64,000 nt of DNA from a virus, in IMG/VR virus record IMGVR_UViG_3300028840_001395, positions 62,001 to 126,000 of that record. One strand, written 5' to 3'. The notes beneath the pieces were generated by a model. That model was not told the DNA's origin, ran no database searches, and saw only the letters and a list, made by a program, of their open reading frames with translations. Numbering within the stretch: the first letter of the stretch is position 1; each line of letters begins with the position of its first letter. Below, piece after piece: positions 33,335 to 42,516 of the stretch. The position numbers and the translations under genes were made by a program.

Positions 33335-35953
33335 TCAACCTCTCACCTTGCTCGGCTTCATTCTACCGCCCCGGATGTCGGCAAGCTCGTTGAGCTTGGC
33401 CACCAGGAGCTTGGGGATCTCCGAGAGCTTGTCCGACCAGATGTGGTCGGGGAACAAGGTCTGCACGTAGTCGGCCCCGTGGCCCAGGCCCACACCGACG
33501 ATGTGAATCCCGGCCTCCTTCGCCAGCCGGAGCTGACGGTTGATGACCGGCATGTGCTCGTGGTTCGGGCACCCGTCCGTGACCACGAAGATGAACCGAT
33601 GCGCCTGCGGAGCCATCGCAGCGAGGTCGAGCGCGAACTGGATGCCGTCCGACATCGGGGTGCTCCCCTGCGCCCGCGTGTTGGCGAAGCGCCAGCGGAT
33701 GTTCTTGAACTTCTCGTGCGGAGCCTTGAAGATGTCGTAGCGAATCCCGTGGGTTCGGTGGTAGTCGTCCCGCTTCTCCCCGTCGCTCACGTTCGGGTTG
33801 GAGTACCAGCGATGGCCCCGACCATCGCGGAAGCCGATGGCCAGGGTCGGGCAGTTGAGCGCGTCGAACGGCTCGGTCAGGGCCACCAGCATCCGGCTGG
33901 CGTCTTGAAGCTGTCCGCACATCGAGCCGGACTCATCGAGAACCACCCCACACCACATGGTCATGTCGATCTTGATGCCCTGGCGGAAGTAGGCCTTCTC
34001 GGGCTGGTCACCGGCCCGCAGCGAAGCCTTGGTGTCCACCAGGAACTTGCTCGACAGGCCCTTGCCCTTCGGCACCCCGTGGACGGTGCTGGTCATCTCC
34101 AGCGCCCGGACGATGGTGCGGAGTCGCGCCCGCAGGTAGGAGGTCTCGGCCTTGACCGACTTGATCAGGTGGTCGGCCTGCTGTGTGTCGTGGTTCTTGC
34201 CCTGGTGCGAGGGCTTGACGTACTCGGCCTTGTCGAGGCCCTGGTCGTAGGGTCGCCACGCGGCCTCGTCGCCCTTGACCGTGCGCTCCTCCCGCTCCTG
34301 CTCGGCGTCGAAGGCCTCTTCCAGGGCTTCGTTGCCATCCTTCAGCCCGGTATCCTCACCGGACTCGATGCCGTCGCAGGCATCGTTGGCGATGTCGCTC
34401 CAGTCGTTGCCCTGGTGATCCTCGCCCGCGTCCTGGTGCCCGCCCGCGCCGTCGCCACCCTCCGCGTCGTCACCCTCGCTGGCCTCGCCCTCACCGCCCT
34501 GGTCACCGTCGCCGTCCTGGTCACCCTGCTCGGAGCTACCGCCGCCCTGGCCGTCCTGGTCATCGTCGGCGTCATCCCCGGAACCGGAGCCATCGGCGGT
34601 GTCGTCGTCATCCTGGTCGTCGCCCGAACCACCGGCCCCGTCCTGGTCGTCGCCGGAACCGCCACCACCCTGACCATCTTGCTCGTCTCCGTCGTCCCCG
34701 TCGCTGCCGCCCCCGCCGCCGGATGACCCGTCCTGGTCGGCGTCATCGTCCTGGTCGTCGCCAGAGCCCCCCTGGCCGTCCTGCTCCTCGCCATCCTGCT
34801 TGTCACCGCTGTCCTGGCCATCCTGCGGGTCGGCATCCTCGGGGTCGAACCCCTCCATGTCCGGGCCGTCCTGCTTCTTGCCGCCCTTGCCGTCCTGTGG
34901 CTTCAACTCGATGTCGATCTCGTCCTGCCAGCCGCAGGCGGTGCAGGTGATGGTTCCCTTGCCCTTGACCTTGCCGCCCTTGCCGTCCGAGAGCGGGCGG
35001 ATCTTGAGCTTGTTCGCGGGAGCGCCGCAGTTGGGGCACGGCTGCGGCTTGTCACCGTCGCCGTCCTTTGGCTGGTGATCTTCCTTGTCGCGCCCGGCCA
35101 GCTCGCCCAGGATGGCGATCACGTCCATTGCCACACGGATGCAGCCGATGTCGTCGTCGTTGGGGAGGTCGATGGCCTCGCGGAGCATCGGGGCGAGCGG
35201 GCCGTCGAGCACCATCTTGACCGCATCGGCGTTGTCGTTGCGGTACTGCATCATCACGATGCCCTGGCGCTCGGTGTTGTAGCCCAGGCCCACGTCACGG
35301 AACACACCCTCGATGATGGAGAACGCGCCCGGCTTGCCACCGTGCGCCCGGAGGTTGTCCTTGCCCTTGGCCTCCATCGAGAGGATGAAGTCCTGCAAGT
35401 CGCAGAGCTTGACGTGGACGCCATCGAACTTCTCGCGGCCCCGGCGCTCGATGCGGATATCCTCGATGATGTTCGACCAGCGCTGGATCGCCTCGTGGTA
35501 CTTGCTCCAGTCCTTGAGCCGCGCCCACCGAGGCAGCACGACATCCGCGACCTCTCGGGCGACCAGCGGGCGGCGGCAGGAGTAGAGCGAGTGGAACGCC
35601 TCGTGATACGCTCCCCCCGTGAGGGCCAGCGCCACCCGCAGCGGCAGCTTGTCCGGAGTGTTGGCGATCACGATCTCGCGGTTGGGCACCGTCTCCGCGT
35701 TCGCCGCCTTGACCCACCCCCGCACGTCATCGAGCGTCGGGGTGCAGTCCGGGTTCTCCTTGGCCCACTTGCACATGTGGGTGACAACCGCTCGCACCGT
35801 CCAGCGGTCGCGGTTGTAGAACATGCTCCCCTTGGAGAACACGTCCGGGGCATCGGAACCCAGGATGCCCACGACCGACGCCTTGTGCGTCCGGCGGTAT
35901 TGGTCGCCCCGCAGCATCGGGGCGGGGTCAGCCTTGACCTTCTTCGGATCCAT
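33335..35953 (-). CDS. CobT-like von Willebrand factor A protein with acidic repeat region
   Basis: 872 residues. N-terminal domain with GGAYHEAFHSLYS near residue 115, an HExxH-like site as in many CobT/VWA-metallopeptidase proteins. A zinc ribbon (CPNCGAPANK...CTACGW) is near 304-337. A ~190-residue stretch of G/D/Q/E repeats (GDDQDDD, GGGSGDDQDG) follows, then the VWA domain with MIDAS motif DESGSM near 674 and VVTDGCP near 794. In cobaltochelatase and MoxR-VWA systems such proteins work with an AAA+ partner; the divergent gene at 36200 fits. Two promoters lie immediately upstream. Role here unknown, possibly remodelling or metal insertion. Confidence 0.8.
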   Translation of the reverse strand: MDPKKVKADPAPMLRGDQYRRTHKASVVGILGSDAPDVFSKGSMFYNRDRWTVRAVVTHMCKWAKENPDCTPTLDDVRGWVKAANAETVPNREIVIANTPDKLPLRVALALTGGAYHEAFHSLYSCRRPLVAREVADVVLPRWARLKDWSKYHEAIQRWSNIIEDIRIERRGREKFDGVHVKLCDLQDFILSMEAKGKDNLRAHGGKPGAFSIIEGVFRDVGLGYNTERQGIVMMQYRNDNADAVKMVLDGPLAPMLREAIDLPNDDDIGCIRVAMDVIAILGELAGRDKEDHQPKDGDGDKPQPCPNCGAPANKLKIRPLSDGKGGKVKGKGTITCTACGWQDEIDIELKPQDGKGGKKQDGPDMEGFDPEDADPQDGQDSGDKQDGEEQDGQGGSGDDQDDDADQDGSSGGGGGSDGDDGDEQDGQGGGGSGDDQDGAGGSGDDQDDDDTADGSGSGDDADDDQDGQGGGSSEQGDQDGDGDQGGEGEASEGDDAEGGDGAGGHQDAGEDHQGNDWSDIANDACDGIESGEDTGLKDGNEALEEAFDAEQEREERTVKGDEAAWRPYDQGLDKAEYVKPSHQGKNHDTQQADHLIKSVKAETSYLRARLRTIVRALEMTSTVHGVPKGKGLSSKFLVDTKASLRAGDQPEKAYFRQGIKIDMTMWCGVVLDESGSMCGQLQDASRMLVALTEPFDALNCPTLAIGFRDGRGHRWYSNPNVSDGEKRDDYHRTHGIRYDIFKAPHEKFKNIRWRFANTRAQGSTPMSDGIQFALDLAAMAPQAHRFIFVVTDGCPNHEHMPVINRQLRLAKEAGIHIVGVGLGHGADYVQTLFPDHIWSDKLSEIPKLLVAKLNELADIRGGRMKPSKVRG

Positions 35954-35965
35954 CCTGCCTCCTCC

Positions 35966-36000
35966 CCCAGACTACTCGGCCAAACGGCGAGATAAGACCT
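35966..36000 (-). promoter_or_regulatory. Phage-type promoter (proximal) of VWA gene
   Basis: Minus strand GGTCTTA, 15 bp, GAGTAGTCTGGG, ending 13 bp before the VWA start. Confidence 0.85.
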
Positions 36001-36012
36001 GGGGGCCTTTCA

Positions 36013-36047
36013 CCTAGACTACTCTCTCGGCGCAAGAAATAAGACCC
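36013..36047 (-). promoter_or_regulatory. Phage-type promoter (distal) of VWA gene
   Basis: Minus strand GGTCTTA, 15 bp, GAGTAGTCTAGG; 47 bp from the proximal copy. Confidence 0.85.
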
Positions 36048-36085
36048 CTACGCGCATACGATCATCATATAATTTTTTCGGCAGG

Positions 36086-36120
36086 GGGTCTTATTTCGGG
36101 TCTGGACAGAGTAGTCTGGG
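36086..36120 (+). promoter_or_regulatory. Phage-type promoter (distal) of AAA+ gene
   Basis: GGTCTTA, 15 bp, GAGTAGTCTGGGTGAGG. Confidence 0.85.
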
Positions 36121-36152
36121 TGAGGCAACAGGCTTCAGGTCGAATCGGCAGG

Positions 36153-36187
36153 GAGGCTTACTTCGACCTGGAACAGAGTAGTCTGGG
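36153..36187 (+). promoter_or_regulatory. Phage-type promoter (proximal) of AAA+ gene
   Basis: GGCTTA, 15 bp, GAGTAGTCTGGGTGAGG; the GAGG end doubles as part of the ribosome site region before ATG 36200. Confidence 0.85.
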
Positions 36188-36199
36188 TGAGGAGGCAGG

Positions 36200-37429
36200 A
36201 TGCCCAAGACGAACAAGGCTGGAATCGAGTGCCGCGAGTGCGGTCACGTCGAGCAGGACTTCCTGGGGGATCACCTCTTGGAGGCCCACGGACTCACGGT
36301 TCAGGAGTACCTGGACAAGCACCCCGACGCACCGACCGCCAGCAAGCGACTGCTCGACCGCTTCGGGAAGAAGCACAAGAACCCGCGCCGGGCGGCACCC
36401 CCGGCCCCGGACGCCTTGGAGGTCAACTTCTCCAACGTCCGGTTCCCGCTCCACTCGGACGTGCCCGAGAACGCCTGCCTGCCGATGCCCCCGCACTACC
36501 GGCTCCCGGAGCACGGGAAGCTGAGCCAGGACATCCAGCACGCGGTCGTGGCCCTGTCCCACGGTCGAAGCGTGTACATCTGGGGCCTGCCCGGCAGCGG
36601 CAAGGACGCGCTGCTCCACGCTTGGAGCGCCTCCACCCGCCGCCCCGCGCTGATGCGCCAGGTCACGCCGGGCTCCGACATCGAGAGCTGGTTCTTCACC
36701 CGAGCGTTCAACGAGCAGGGGACGTACTGGGAAGAGGGCGAGGTTCTCACGGCCCTGCGCGACGGGTACGAGACCCCGAGCGGACAGCGGCTCCCCTACC
36801 TGTTCCTGGTCACGGACTTCGACCGGGCGACGCGGGAACAGGCCGAGCACCTCCGCCTGATCACCGACTCCATCCAGGGTCGGATCTCCGGGCCGACCGG
36901 CAAGACCTACACGGTCTTCCCCGGCACGGTCATCGCGGTCACGGCCAACACCAGCGGGTCGGGCGACGACCGGGGGCGCATGATCAGCGCCAACCCCATC
37001 GACGCCAGCATCCTCGACCGCTTCCAGCGGACGTTCCAGTTCCGCTGGATGGACTGGAAGGATGAGGAGATCATCTGCCGGGCCAAGTTCCCGGTGCTGG
37101 CGCAGCGGTGCCCCAGCGTGTTCGCCAAGCTGGGGGCGGCGACGGTCGCACTCCGCGAGGCCATCCTGAACGGCGACCTCTACGCGGAGTTCTCGCACCG
37201 GGGCGTCTGCAAGATCCTCGGGCACGCCCAGGACATGCTGGAGTGCCAAAAGGGGCGCAAGGTTCCCGCGAACCTGCTCAAGATGGCCTCGCGGGCATGG
37301 CTCGACGGTCTGCCCGATGAGGAGAGCCGGGACTTCGCCAAGAAGACGATGGATCCGCACTTCAAGATGCTCGATGAGGGCGACACGTCGCACGTCGGCT
37401 CCGGTGGAGTCGCGGACGGCTGGAAGTAG
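36200..37429 (+). CDS. CobS/MoxR-like AAA+ ATPase
   Basis: 409 residues. N-terminal C2H2-like zinc finger (C11, C14, H25, H30 in CRECGHVEQD and HLLEAH). Walker A GLPGSGKD near residue 131. The Walker B region reads YLFLVTDFDRA near 199, with Asp-Phe-Asp in place of the usual Asp-Glu. Sensor-1-type VIAVTANTSG and an arginine-bearing SILDRFQRTFQF near 270 follow. The FPGTVIAVTANT...LDRF order is that of CobS and MoxR proteins, which act with VWA partners. Divergent from the CobT-like gene, with mirrored tandem promoters, so the two are probably made together as a complex. Confidence 0.8.
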   Translation: MPKTNKAGIECRECGHVEQDFLGDHLLEAHGLTVQEYLDKHPDAPTASKRLLDRFGKKHKNPRRAAPPAPDALEVNFSNVRFPLHSDVPENACLPMPPHYRLPEHGKLSQDIQHAVVALSHGRSVYIWGLPGSGKDALLHAWSASTRRPALMRQVTPGSDIESWFFTRAFNEQGTYWEEGEVLTALRDGYETPSGQRLPYLFLVTDFDRATREQAEHLRLITDSIQGRISGPTGKTYTVFPGTVIAVTANTSGSGDDRGRMISANPIDASILDRFQRTFQFRWMDWKDEEIICRAKFPVLAQRCPSVFAKLGAATVALREAILNGDLYAEFSHRGVCKILGHAQDMLECQKGRKVPANLLKMASRAWLDGLPDEESRDFAKKTMDPHFKMLDEGDTSHVGSGGVADGWK

Positions 37430-37438
37430 GAGGAAGAG

Positions 37439-38293
37439 ATGGCCAAGCAGGAGATGAGCGCCAAGGACTTCCGCGAGGATCTCCTTCGGGTTCTCGCGGA
37501 CAAGACGGGGCTCAAGGCCAACAAGCCGGTCAAGCACGGTGACGTGTATGACTCGGTGGCGACCCTCAAGGGCGTCACCCGCGACCAGTACGGTCAGCAG
37601 GCCAACACCAACATCCTGTGGGTGGATCGCTGGATTCAGTGGGCCTTCAAGTCCCTGGTCGATGAGGGACTCGGCAAGCGGGCCGGGCGTGGCCAGTGGG
37701 CGCTGACCCCCCAGGGCGTCAAGGAAGCATCCGGGCTCGTCGCCGGGACGGCGGACGCGACCGCCAACACCGACACGGACGCCGACGAACAGGACACCCC
37801 CGCTCCGACCAAGCCGGTCGAGGCGGTCAGCCTCTCGGTCGGGCCGGGCCAGGACGAGAACTCCTACCACACCGACCCCTACATCCGGGCGCTGGCGGCG
37901 CAGGACACCTCCTGCTTCGAGGCCTACTCGGACAAGAGCACGACCTGCTCCGCCTGCCCCCTCGCGGGCGCGTGCATGAACGCGATGGCTGCCGAGCTGT
38001 CCACGCTGGCCCGCGAGCTTGCCGAGGAGGACAGGGAGGCCGAGGCCCGCGCGAAGATGGGCATCTCCGACCCGAAGCCGAAGAAGGACAAGGATCAGGG
38101 GGCCAAGTCCAGCGGGGGCGGCTCGAAGACCAAGGTGTCGCAGAGCAACGCCAACCTGATCGTCGTCCAGCAGCAGGCCATCTGCCGGGGCTGTGGCAAG
38201 ACCATCCCGAAGGGCGATGAGGGCTGGTGGGTGCGCTCGACCAACACGAGCGAGGGTGGTCTCTACCACGCGGACTGCCTGGAGGTCGAGTGA
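37439..38293 (+). CDS. Winged-helix (Mrr-N-like) and zinc-binding protein
   Basis: 284 residues. Residues ~8-95 (RVLADKTGL, VKHGDVYDSVATLKGVT, WIQWAFKSLVDEGLGKRAGRGQWALTPQG) resemble the Mrr N-terminal winged helix. A Thr/Asp linker follows, then CFEAYSDKSTTCSACPLAGAC and C-terminal CRGCGKTIPKGDEGWW...HADCLE, two probable metal sites. Ten bases after the AAA+ gene. The polar middle (KPKKDKDQGAKSSGGG) is low-complexity. A DNA- or protein-binding adaptor for the AAA+/VWA pair is possible. Confidence 0.6.
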   Translation: MAKQEMSAKDFREDLLRVLADKTGLKANKPVKHGDVYDSVATLKGVTRDQYGQQANTNILWVDRWIQWAFKSLVDEGLGKRAGRGQWALTPQGVKEASGLVAGTADATANTDTDADEQDTPAPTKPVEAVSLSVGPGQDENSYHTDPYIRALAAQDTSCFEAYSDKSTTCSACPLAGACMNAMAAELSTLARELAEEDREAEARAKMGISDPKPKKDKDQGAKSSGGGSKTKVSQSNANLIVVQQQAICRGCGKTIPKGDEGWWVRSTNTSEGGLYHADCLEVE

Positions 38294-38778
38294 GCAACCG
38301 GATTGATGATCTGCGGAAGCTGGTGCAGGCCACCGAACTGGTGGCCCGCGCCGTGTCCACCGAGCTTCGAGCCGGAACGCTGGACACCGACGACCAGGTG
38401 GCCGTAGGACAACTTCTCGACACCATCTCCAAGCGGGCGAACAAGGCGCTCGACCCTATCAAGGTGGCGCTCCGCGAGAATGCCGTGCAGCAAGGCGGCA
38501 AGCCGGGGCCGGTCTACCACAACTCGACCCACGGGCCGAGCTGTACGGTGGTCATCCCCAAGCCCGCCTTGAAGATCCTCAAGGATGCGGACATGGACGG
38601 TCTGCGGGCACTCCTGGGGGATCGGTTCGATGGGTTCTTCGAGACCATCACCAAGTACAAGCCACGCCAGGAGTTCGAGAACCGAACCGCCACCTGCAAG
38701 GACGCCGCCGAGCGTCAAGCCGTGCTGGACGTGGTGGAGCTTGATGAGGGGACGCCCCGCGTCTCCTTCAAGGGGTGA
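38290..38778 (+). CDS. Hypothetical protein
   Basis: 162 residues from GTG 38290, overlapping the upstream stop by 4 nt (GTGA). Helical N-terminal half (LRKLVQATELVARAVSTEL) and a beta-containing middle (CTVVIPKPALKILKDAD). No family recognised. Part of the 36.2-44.3 kb plus operon. Confidence 0.65.
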   Translation: MSNRIDDLRKLVQATELVARAVSTELRAGTLDTDDQVAVGQLLDTISKRANKALDPIKVALRENAVQQGGKPGPVYHNSTHGPSCTVVIPKPALKILKDADMDGLRALLGDRFDGFFETITKYKPRQEFENRTATCKDAAERQAVLDVVELDEGTPRVSFKG

Positions 38779-38781
38779 AGC

Positions 38782-39105
38782 ATGAAGCCGAACCAGGCCG
38801 AGATCATCGAGGTCATGCGCGTGGTCTCGCAGATCGAACGCGAGATCAAGGAGCGTGACGAGGCCGAGGGTACCAGACGACCGGATGGCCCGAGCGAAGG
38901 GCGGCTCTACGAGCGCCTGGGTATCTTCCTGGTGGCCATGTGCCGCTCCGGGGTTCACCCTGGCCGGGCGCTCGACCTGATAGGCAAGATGGCCAACATG
39001 CCCGAGGTGAGCAAGGACTACTTGATCCTCCTGGGCTCGATTCAGATGGAGGGCGATGGGGCCTTCCTGGTGCCGCCCAACATGCAAGGGCTGATGGAGT
39101 GCTGA
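38782..39105 (+). CDS. Hypothetical protein
   Basis: 107 residues, mostly helical with a charged start (VSQIEREIKERDEAEGT) and a Met/Leu-rich C-terminus. Three bases after the previous stop, one base before RtcB. No family recognised. Confidence 0.65.
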   Translation: MKPNQAEIIEVMRVVSQIEREIKERDEAEGTRRPDGPSEGRLYERLGIFLVAMCRSGVHPGRALDLIGKMANMPEVSKDYLILLGSIQMEGDGAFLVPPNMQGLMEC

Positions 39106-39106
39106 T

Positions 39107-40513
39107 ATGTCGTTCAAGTACCAGGTCATCCGGGACGGGGACAACCGCTTCGTGCTCCCGCAAGTCGGGGAGATGAACTGCGAGGTCGTGGCCTTCCTGA
39201 CCGACGAACTCTTCGACGGAACCGACGAGAAGCTCTGGTCGCAAGCGGCGAACAGCGCCTCGTATCCGGGTGTCACCCACGTCTACCTGATGCCGGACAC
39301 CCACCTGGGCTACGGGGTGCCCATCGGCGGCGTCGTGATCACGGACGGCACGCTCATCCAGGCCGGGAGCGGCTACGACATCTCCTGCGGTGTCCTCTAC
39401 ATGAAGGCCCACATGGGAGCCATCGAGGTCACCGACCCGGAGAAGCGGCTCGCCTGGATCCGGGAGATCGAGAAGCGCGTCGCCACGGGTGTCGGCTCGC
39501 ACCAGCCGGAGTTGATGAAGTCGGCAGACCACAACGTCATTCAGTCCGCCTTCCTCAACGGGGCGGCTCCGCTCAACGTCTCCGCGACGCAGTGCGAGCG
39601 CCTGTGCATCCCGGTGGACGAGCAGTACTTCGACCCGAACCGTATCGAGCGAGCCATCACCAAGGCGGCTCCGCAGATGGGCAGCCTGGGCGGCGGGAAC
39701 CACTTCATCGAGATGCAGGTTGACCCGAGGGACTCGTCCGTCTGGCTCATGGTTCACTGCGGCTCGCGTGGGTTCGGCTGGCAGACGGCCAACCACTACT
39801 ACTACGCCGGGGCCGAGGCCCGTGGACTCGTGCCGAAGAAGCGGGAACAGTCCTGGCTCTACATGGACGAGCCGCTGGGCCGGGAGTACTGGGCGCACCA
39901 CAACGCGGCGGCGAACTACGCCATCGTCAACCGGCACGTCATCGCGGAGCGTCTGCGCGAGGCCACCCAGGAGGTGTTCAACGCCGACGCCAGCGTGTAC
40001 TACGAGATCAGTCACAACCTCATCCAAGAGGAGACCATCTTCCTGCCGGACGGATCCGTGGCCACGGGTTTCGTCCACCGCAAGGGCGCGACTCGCGCTC
40101 TGCCCCCGAAGCATCCGGAGCTGACGGGCACCGCCTGGATCGAGTCGGGGCACCCCTGCCTCATCCCCGGCTCGATGCAGGCGGGTGCGGCCATCCTGTT
40201 CGCCAAGGACTCCGCGAAGTCGGGCCAGTCGGTCAACCACGGCTCCGGGCGTCTCCTGGGTCGCGGCCAGGCCAAGCGGGAGTTCTCCGAGATGCAGGGC
40301 ATGATCGATGAGGAGATGAGCGAGGCCAAGGTCACCTGCGACGATGGCACCGAGGTCGAGGGCATCGTCCTCAACACGGACAAGACGCCGCTGGACGAGT
40401 GCGGCCACGCCTACAAGGATCTCGACACCGTTCTGGGTGTCCTCGAAGCCGAGGGCATCGCGGAGGTCAAGCACCGGATGTTCCCCGTAGCGAACATCAA
40501 GGGTCTGGACTGA
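39107..40513 (+). CDS. rtcB: RtcB-type RNA-splicing/repair ligase
   Basis: 468 residues, a normal length. Family signatures: MPDTHLGYGVPIGGV near residue 63, SGYDISCGV near 89 with the metal-binding Cys, SLGGGNHFIE near 190, HCGSRGFGWQ near 213, EISHNLIQEE near 301 and VNHGSGRLLGRGQAKREF near 371, containing the HGxGR active-site His that takes GMP. RtcB joins 2',3'-cyclic phosphate or 3'-phosphate ends to 5'-OH ends, the ends left by tRNA-cleaving toxins. With 60-odd tRNAs in this window, repair of cut tRNAs is the obvious role, but substrates are inferred. Confidence 0.95.
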   Translation: MSFKYQVIRDGDNRFVLPQVGEMNCEVVAFLTDELFDGTDEKLWSQAANSASYPGVTHVYLMPDTHLGYGVPIGGVVITDGTLIQAGSGYDISCGVLYMKAHMGAIEVTDPEKRLAWIREIEKRVATGVGSHQPELMKSADHNVIQSAFLNGAAPLNVSATQCERLCIPVDEQYFDPNRIERAITKAAPQMGSLGGGNHFIEMQVDPRDSSVWLMVHCGSRGFGWQTANHYYYAGAEARGLVPKKREQSWLYMDEPLGREYWAHHNAAANYAIVNRHVIAERLREATQEVFNADASVYYEISHNLIQEETIFLPDGSVATGFVHRKGATRALPPKHPELTGTAWIESGHPCLIPGSMQAGAAILFAKDSAKSGQSVNHGSGRLLGRGQAKREFSEMQGMIDEEMSEAKVTCDDGTEVEGIVLNTDKTPLDECGHAYKDLDTVLGVLEAEGIAEVKHRMFPVANIKGLD

Positions 40514-40701
40514 TGAAGGACCACCCCGGCGGATCAACCAACCTGCAAGCCTTCCCCGAGGAGAAGGGGCCTCCCCTGGAGTACCAGCGGAACTCGCACA
40601 ACTCCAACCAGAGGCAGATCGCCAAGAAGGCCCAGCGGAAGAAGCGCCGGGGATGGGACAAGGAGAAGATCCAAGAAGGGCTGAAGGAAGACAATGGCTG
40701 A
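40513..40701 (+). CDS. Hypothetical small basic protein
   Basis: 62 residues; ATG overlaps the RtcB stop (TGATG). Lys/Gln-rich (QIAKKAQRKKRRGWDKEK). No family recognised. Confidence 0.55.
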   Translation: MKDHPGGSTNLQAFPEEKGPPLEYQRNSHNSNQRQIAKKAQRKKRRGWDKEKIQEGLKEDNG

Positions 40702-40924
40702 CAAGGGCCTGAGCCTTGATGACTTCGTGGCCGAGCTTCGCCGGGACGTGGACGCCTTCGAGAAGTGGTGGCGGGAGCAGAACGCCAAGAACCCCGAACA
40801 CTTCGAGATGGCATTCCCCGAGGACAACTCCGGCCTCTGGTTCGAGCAGTTCCTCTACTTCATGACGGAGGGCGGCAGTGAGCGAGAAGAAGATCCGGGT
40901 GCTGGGGCCGCTCCCACATCCTGA
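40694..40924 (+). CDS. Hypothetical small acidic protein
   Basis: 76 residues; overlaps both neighbours (8 nt and 47 nt). Helical body with Trp (DAFEKWWREQNAKN) and a Gly/Ala/Pro end. No family recognised. Confidence 0.55.
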   Translation: MADKGLSLDDFVAELRRDVDAFEKWWREQNAKNPEHFEMAFPEDNSGLWFEQFLYFMTEGGSEREEDPGAGAAPTS

Positions 40925-41177
40925 CGAGCTTCCCCGACTCAACATCGAGCGCATCCCCCGCAAGGAAATCTGCGAGATGTGCCAGAATCTCTTCGGCAGC
41001 CTGCTGGAGTTCGGTCGGGAGTGTGAGGAGAATGGCATCGAGTTCCGCCGCTTCGACATGTTCGAGGATCAGACTGTGGCCGACGCCCAGCGCCAGGCCG
41101 AGGAGGACGAGAAGTTCTTCAAGGCGCTCGATTCTGTCACGGATGGGGTAGAAGTATCCGAGGAGGACGACGGATGA
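40878..41177 (+). CDS. Hypothetical small acidic protein
   Basis: 99 residues from GTG 40878. CEMCQNLFGSLLEFGREC has Cys residues but no clear metal site; acidic end (EVSEEDDG). Overlaps the next start by 4 nt. Confidence 0.55.
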   Translation: MSEKKIRVLGPLPHPDELPRLNIERIPRKEICEMCQNLFGSLLEFGRECEENGIEFRRFDMFEDQTVADAQRQAEEDEKFFKALDSVTDGVEVSEEDDG

Positions 41178-42304
41178 GCACCTGGGTCTGGCCAGTTCCC
41201 GGAGTCGTGCCGTGGGAGATCCCCAACAGGGAGACTACCCCAGGTTCGTTCGCAGCCCGAAGGAAGCACGACATCCACACGGGCATCGACATCTACGTGC
41301 CCGAAGGCCAGCCCGTCCACGCCGTCGAGGCTGGGACGGTCATCACCGTGGACGACTTCACCGGCCCCAAGGCGGACTCCCCCTGGTGGGAATCCACCCG
41401 AGCCGTGTTCATCCAGGGCGCATCGGGCGTCGTCGGTTACGGGGAGATCCTGGAGGTCGAGGGCATCGAGCCGGGAGCACAGGTCGAGCAGAGCCAGCTC
41501 ATCGGCCACGTCAAGCGGGTGATCAAGCAGAACAAGAAGCACCCGAACCCCAAGGCCATGCTCCACATCGAGCTGTACGAGGAGGGCTACAACGGAGAGG
41601 GTGAGTGGTGGAAGCTCGATGAGGAGAAGCCCCACCTCCTGCTCGACCCGACCCAGAATCTCCGGGGAGCCTGGGCGCGCGTGACCGAGCGTGACCACCG
41701 CGACCTCCCGCCCCTGCCGACCGACCTGGTGGAGCGCAAGGAACTCGTCGGGTTCGCCATCGACCACCGCCTGTTCACCTACCCGTTCCCCCTCGGGGAT
41801 GAGACCGAGGAACAGGCGATGGCCAAGGACTACTGGGCTGGGGGCAGCTTCGATGAGTGCGTCAGCGTCGAACTCCAGTACGTCGATCCCACGACCGAAT
41901 CCCTGCGTGGAGAAAGGGCCTCCTGGGATGACCCCCGCAACACGACGCCCCGCGTCTGGATCGAGGGTGGCGGCTGGAGCGACGAGTCCAAGGGTGATAG
42001 TGGGCACCCCGAGCCGCCCGAGGGATGGAACCAGTACAACAAGTGGCAGAGCGTCCACGACTACCGGCTCAACACCGGGGGCTACACTCTGGAGGAAGCC
42101 TACCTGAACTTCGCCCGGCTGGTGAAGTTCTTCTACAACGACGACGGGACAGACCGTGAGGACGCCCCAGAGCAGTGTGAGGGCGATTTCACGCTCCCGA
42201 ACGAGCGCGGATACAAGTCGGGATGCAAAGACGCCGGAGACGGCTTCTGCGAGGTCTGCGGCTTCCTCATCAAGCCCCACGAGGACGAGGAGGAGGACGA
42301 ATGA
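41174..42304 (+). CDS. M23-type (LytM) metallopeptidase-like protein
   Basis: 376 residues. Residues ~30-135 follow the M23 pattern: HDIHTGIDIYVPEGQPVHAV (H35, D39), GYGEILEV, GAQVEQSQLIGHVK and MLHIELYEE, where the family's HxH is LHIE, so one ligand may differ. The remainder holds aromatic and acidic stretches and a C-terminal CEVCGFLI pair. M23 enzymes cut peptidoglycan cross-bridges; here it would serve entry or lysis. No signal peptide. Internal to the plus operon, with 4-nt overlaps at both ends. Confidence 0.7.
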   Translation: MSTWVWPVPGVVPWEIPNRETTPGSFAARRKHDIHTGIDIYVPEGQPVHAVEAGTVITVDDFTGPKADSPWWESTRAVFIQGASGVVGYGEILEVEGIEPGAQVEQSQLIGHVKRVIKQNKKHPNPKAMLHIELYEEGYNGEGEWWKLDEEKPHLLLDPTQNLRGAWARVTERDHRDLPPLPTDLVERKELVGFAIDHRLFTYPFPLGDETEEQAMAKDYWAGGSFDECVSVELQYVDPTTESLRGERASWDDPRNTTPRVWIEGGGWSDESKGDSGHPEPPEGWNQYNKWQSVHDYRLNTGGYTLEEAYLNFARLVKFFYNDDGTDREDAPEQCEGDFTLPNERGYKSGCKDAGDGFCEVCGFLIKPHEDEEEDE

Positions 42305-42516
42305 GAACCAAGACGTTCGAGGTCGTCCACTGGAATCGTCGGGAACCGCCCCTTGTCGGGCTGAAGCCCAATGCCGAGGGCAAATACATCGTGGAGTTGA
42401 GCGGGGATGAGATTCTGGATCTCCTCGATACCCACAATATCAAGTTCCAGCGGACAGCCGCAGGACAGATACGTCTCTGGGTGGCTCCGCCGACCGAGAA
42501 CTTCTCGCAGAGGTGA
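42301..42516 (+). CDS. Hypothetical small protein
   Basis: 71 residues; ATG overlaps the M23 stop (ATGA). A short beta/alpha domain (VGLKPNAEGKYIVELSGDEI). No family recognised. Confidence 0.6.
   Translation: MRTKTFEVVHWNRREPPLVGLKPNAEGKYIVELSGDEILDLLDTHNIKFQRTAAGQIRLWVAPPTENFSQR

Noticed and set aside
38846-41059. 737-codon minus-strand frame
   Set aside because: Antisense to RtcB and its neighbours, which are clearly real.
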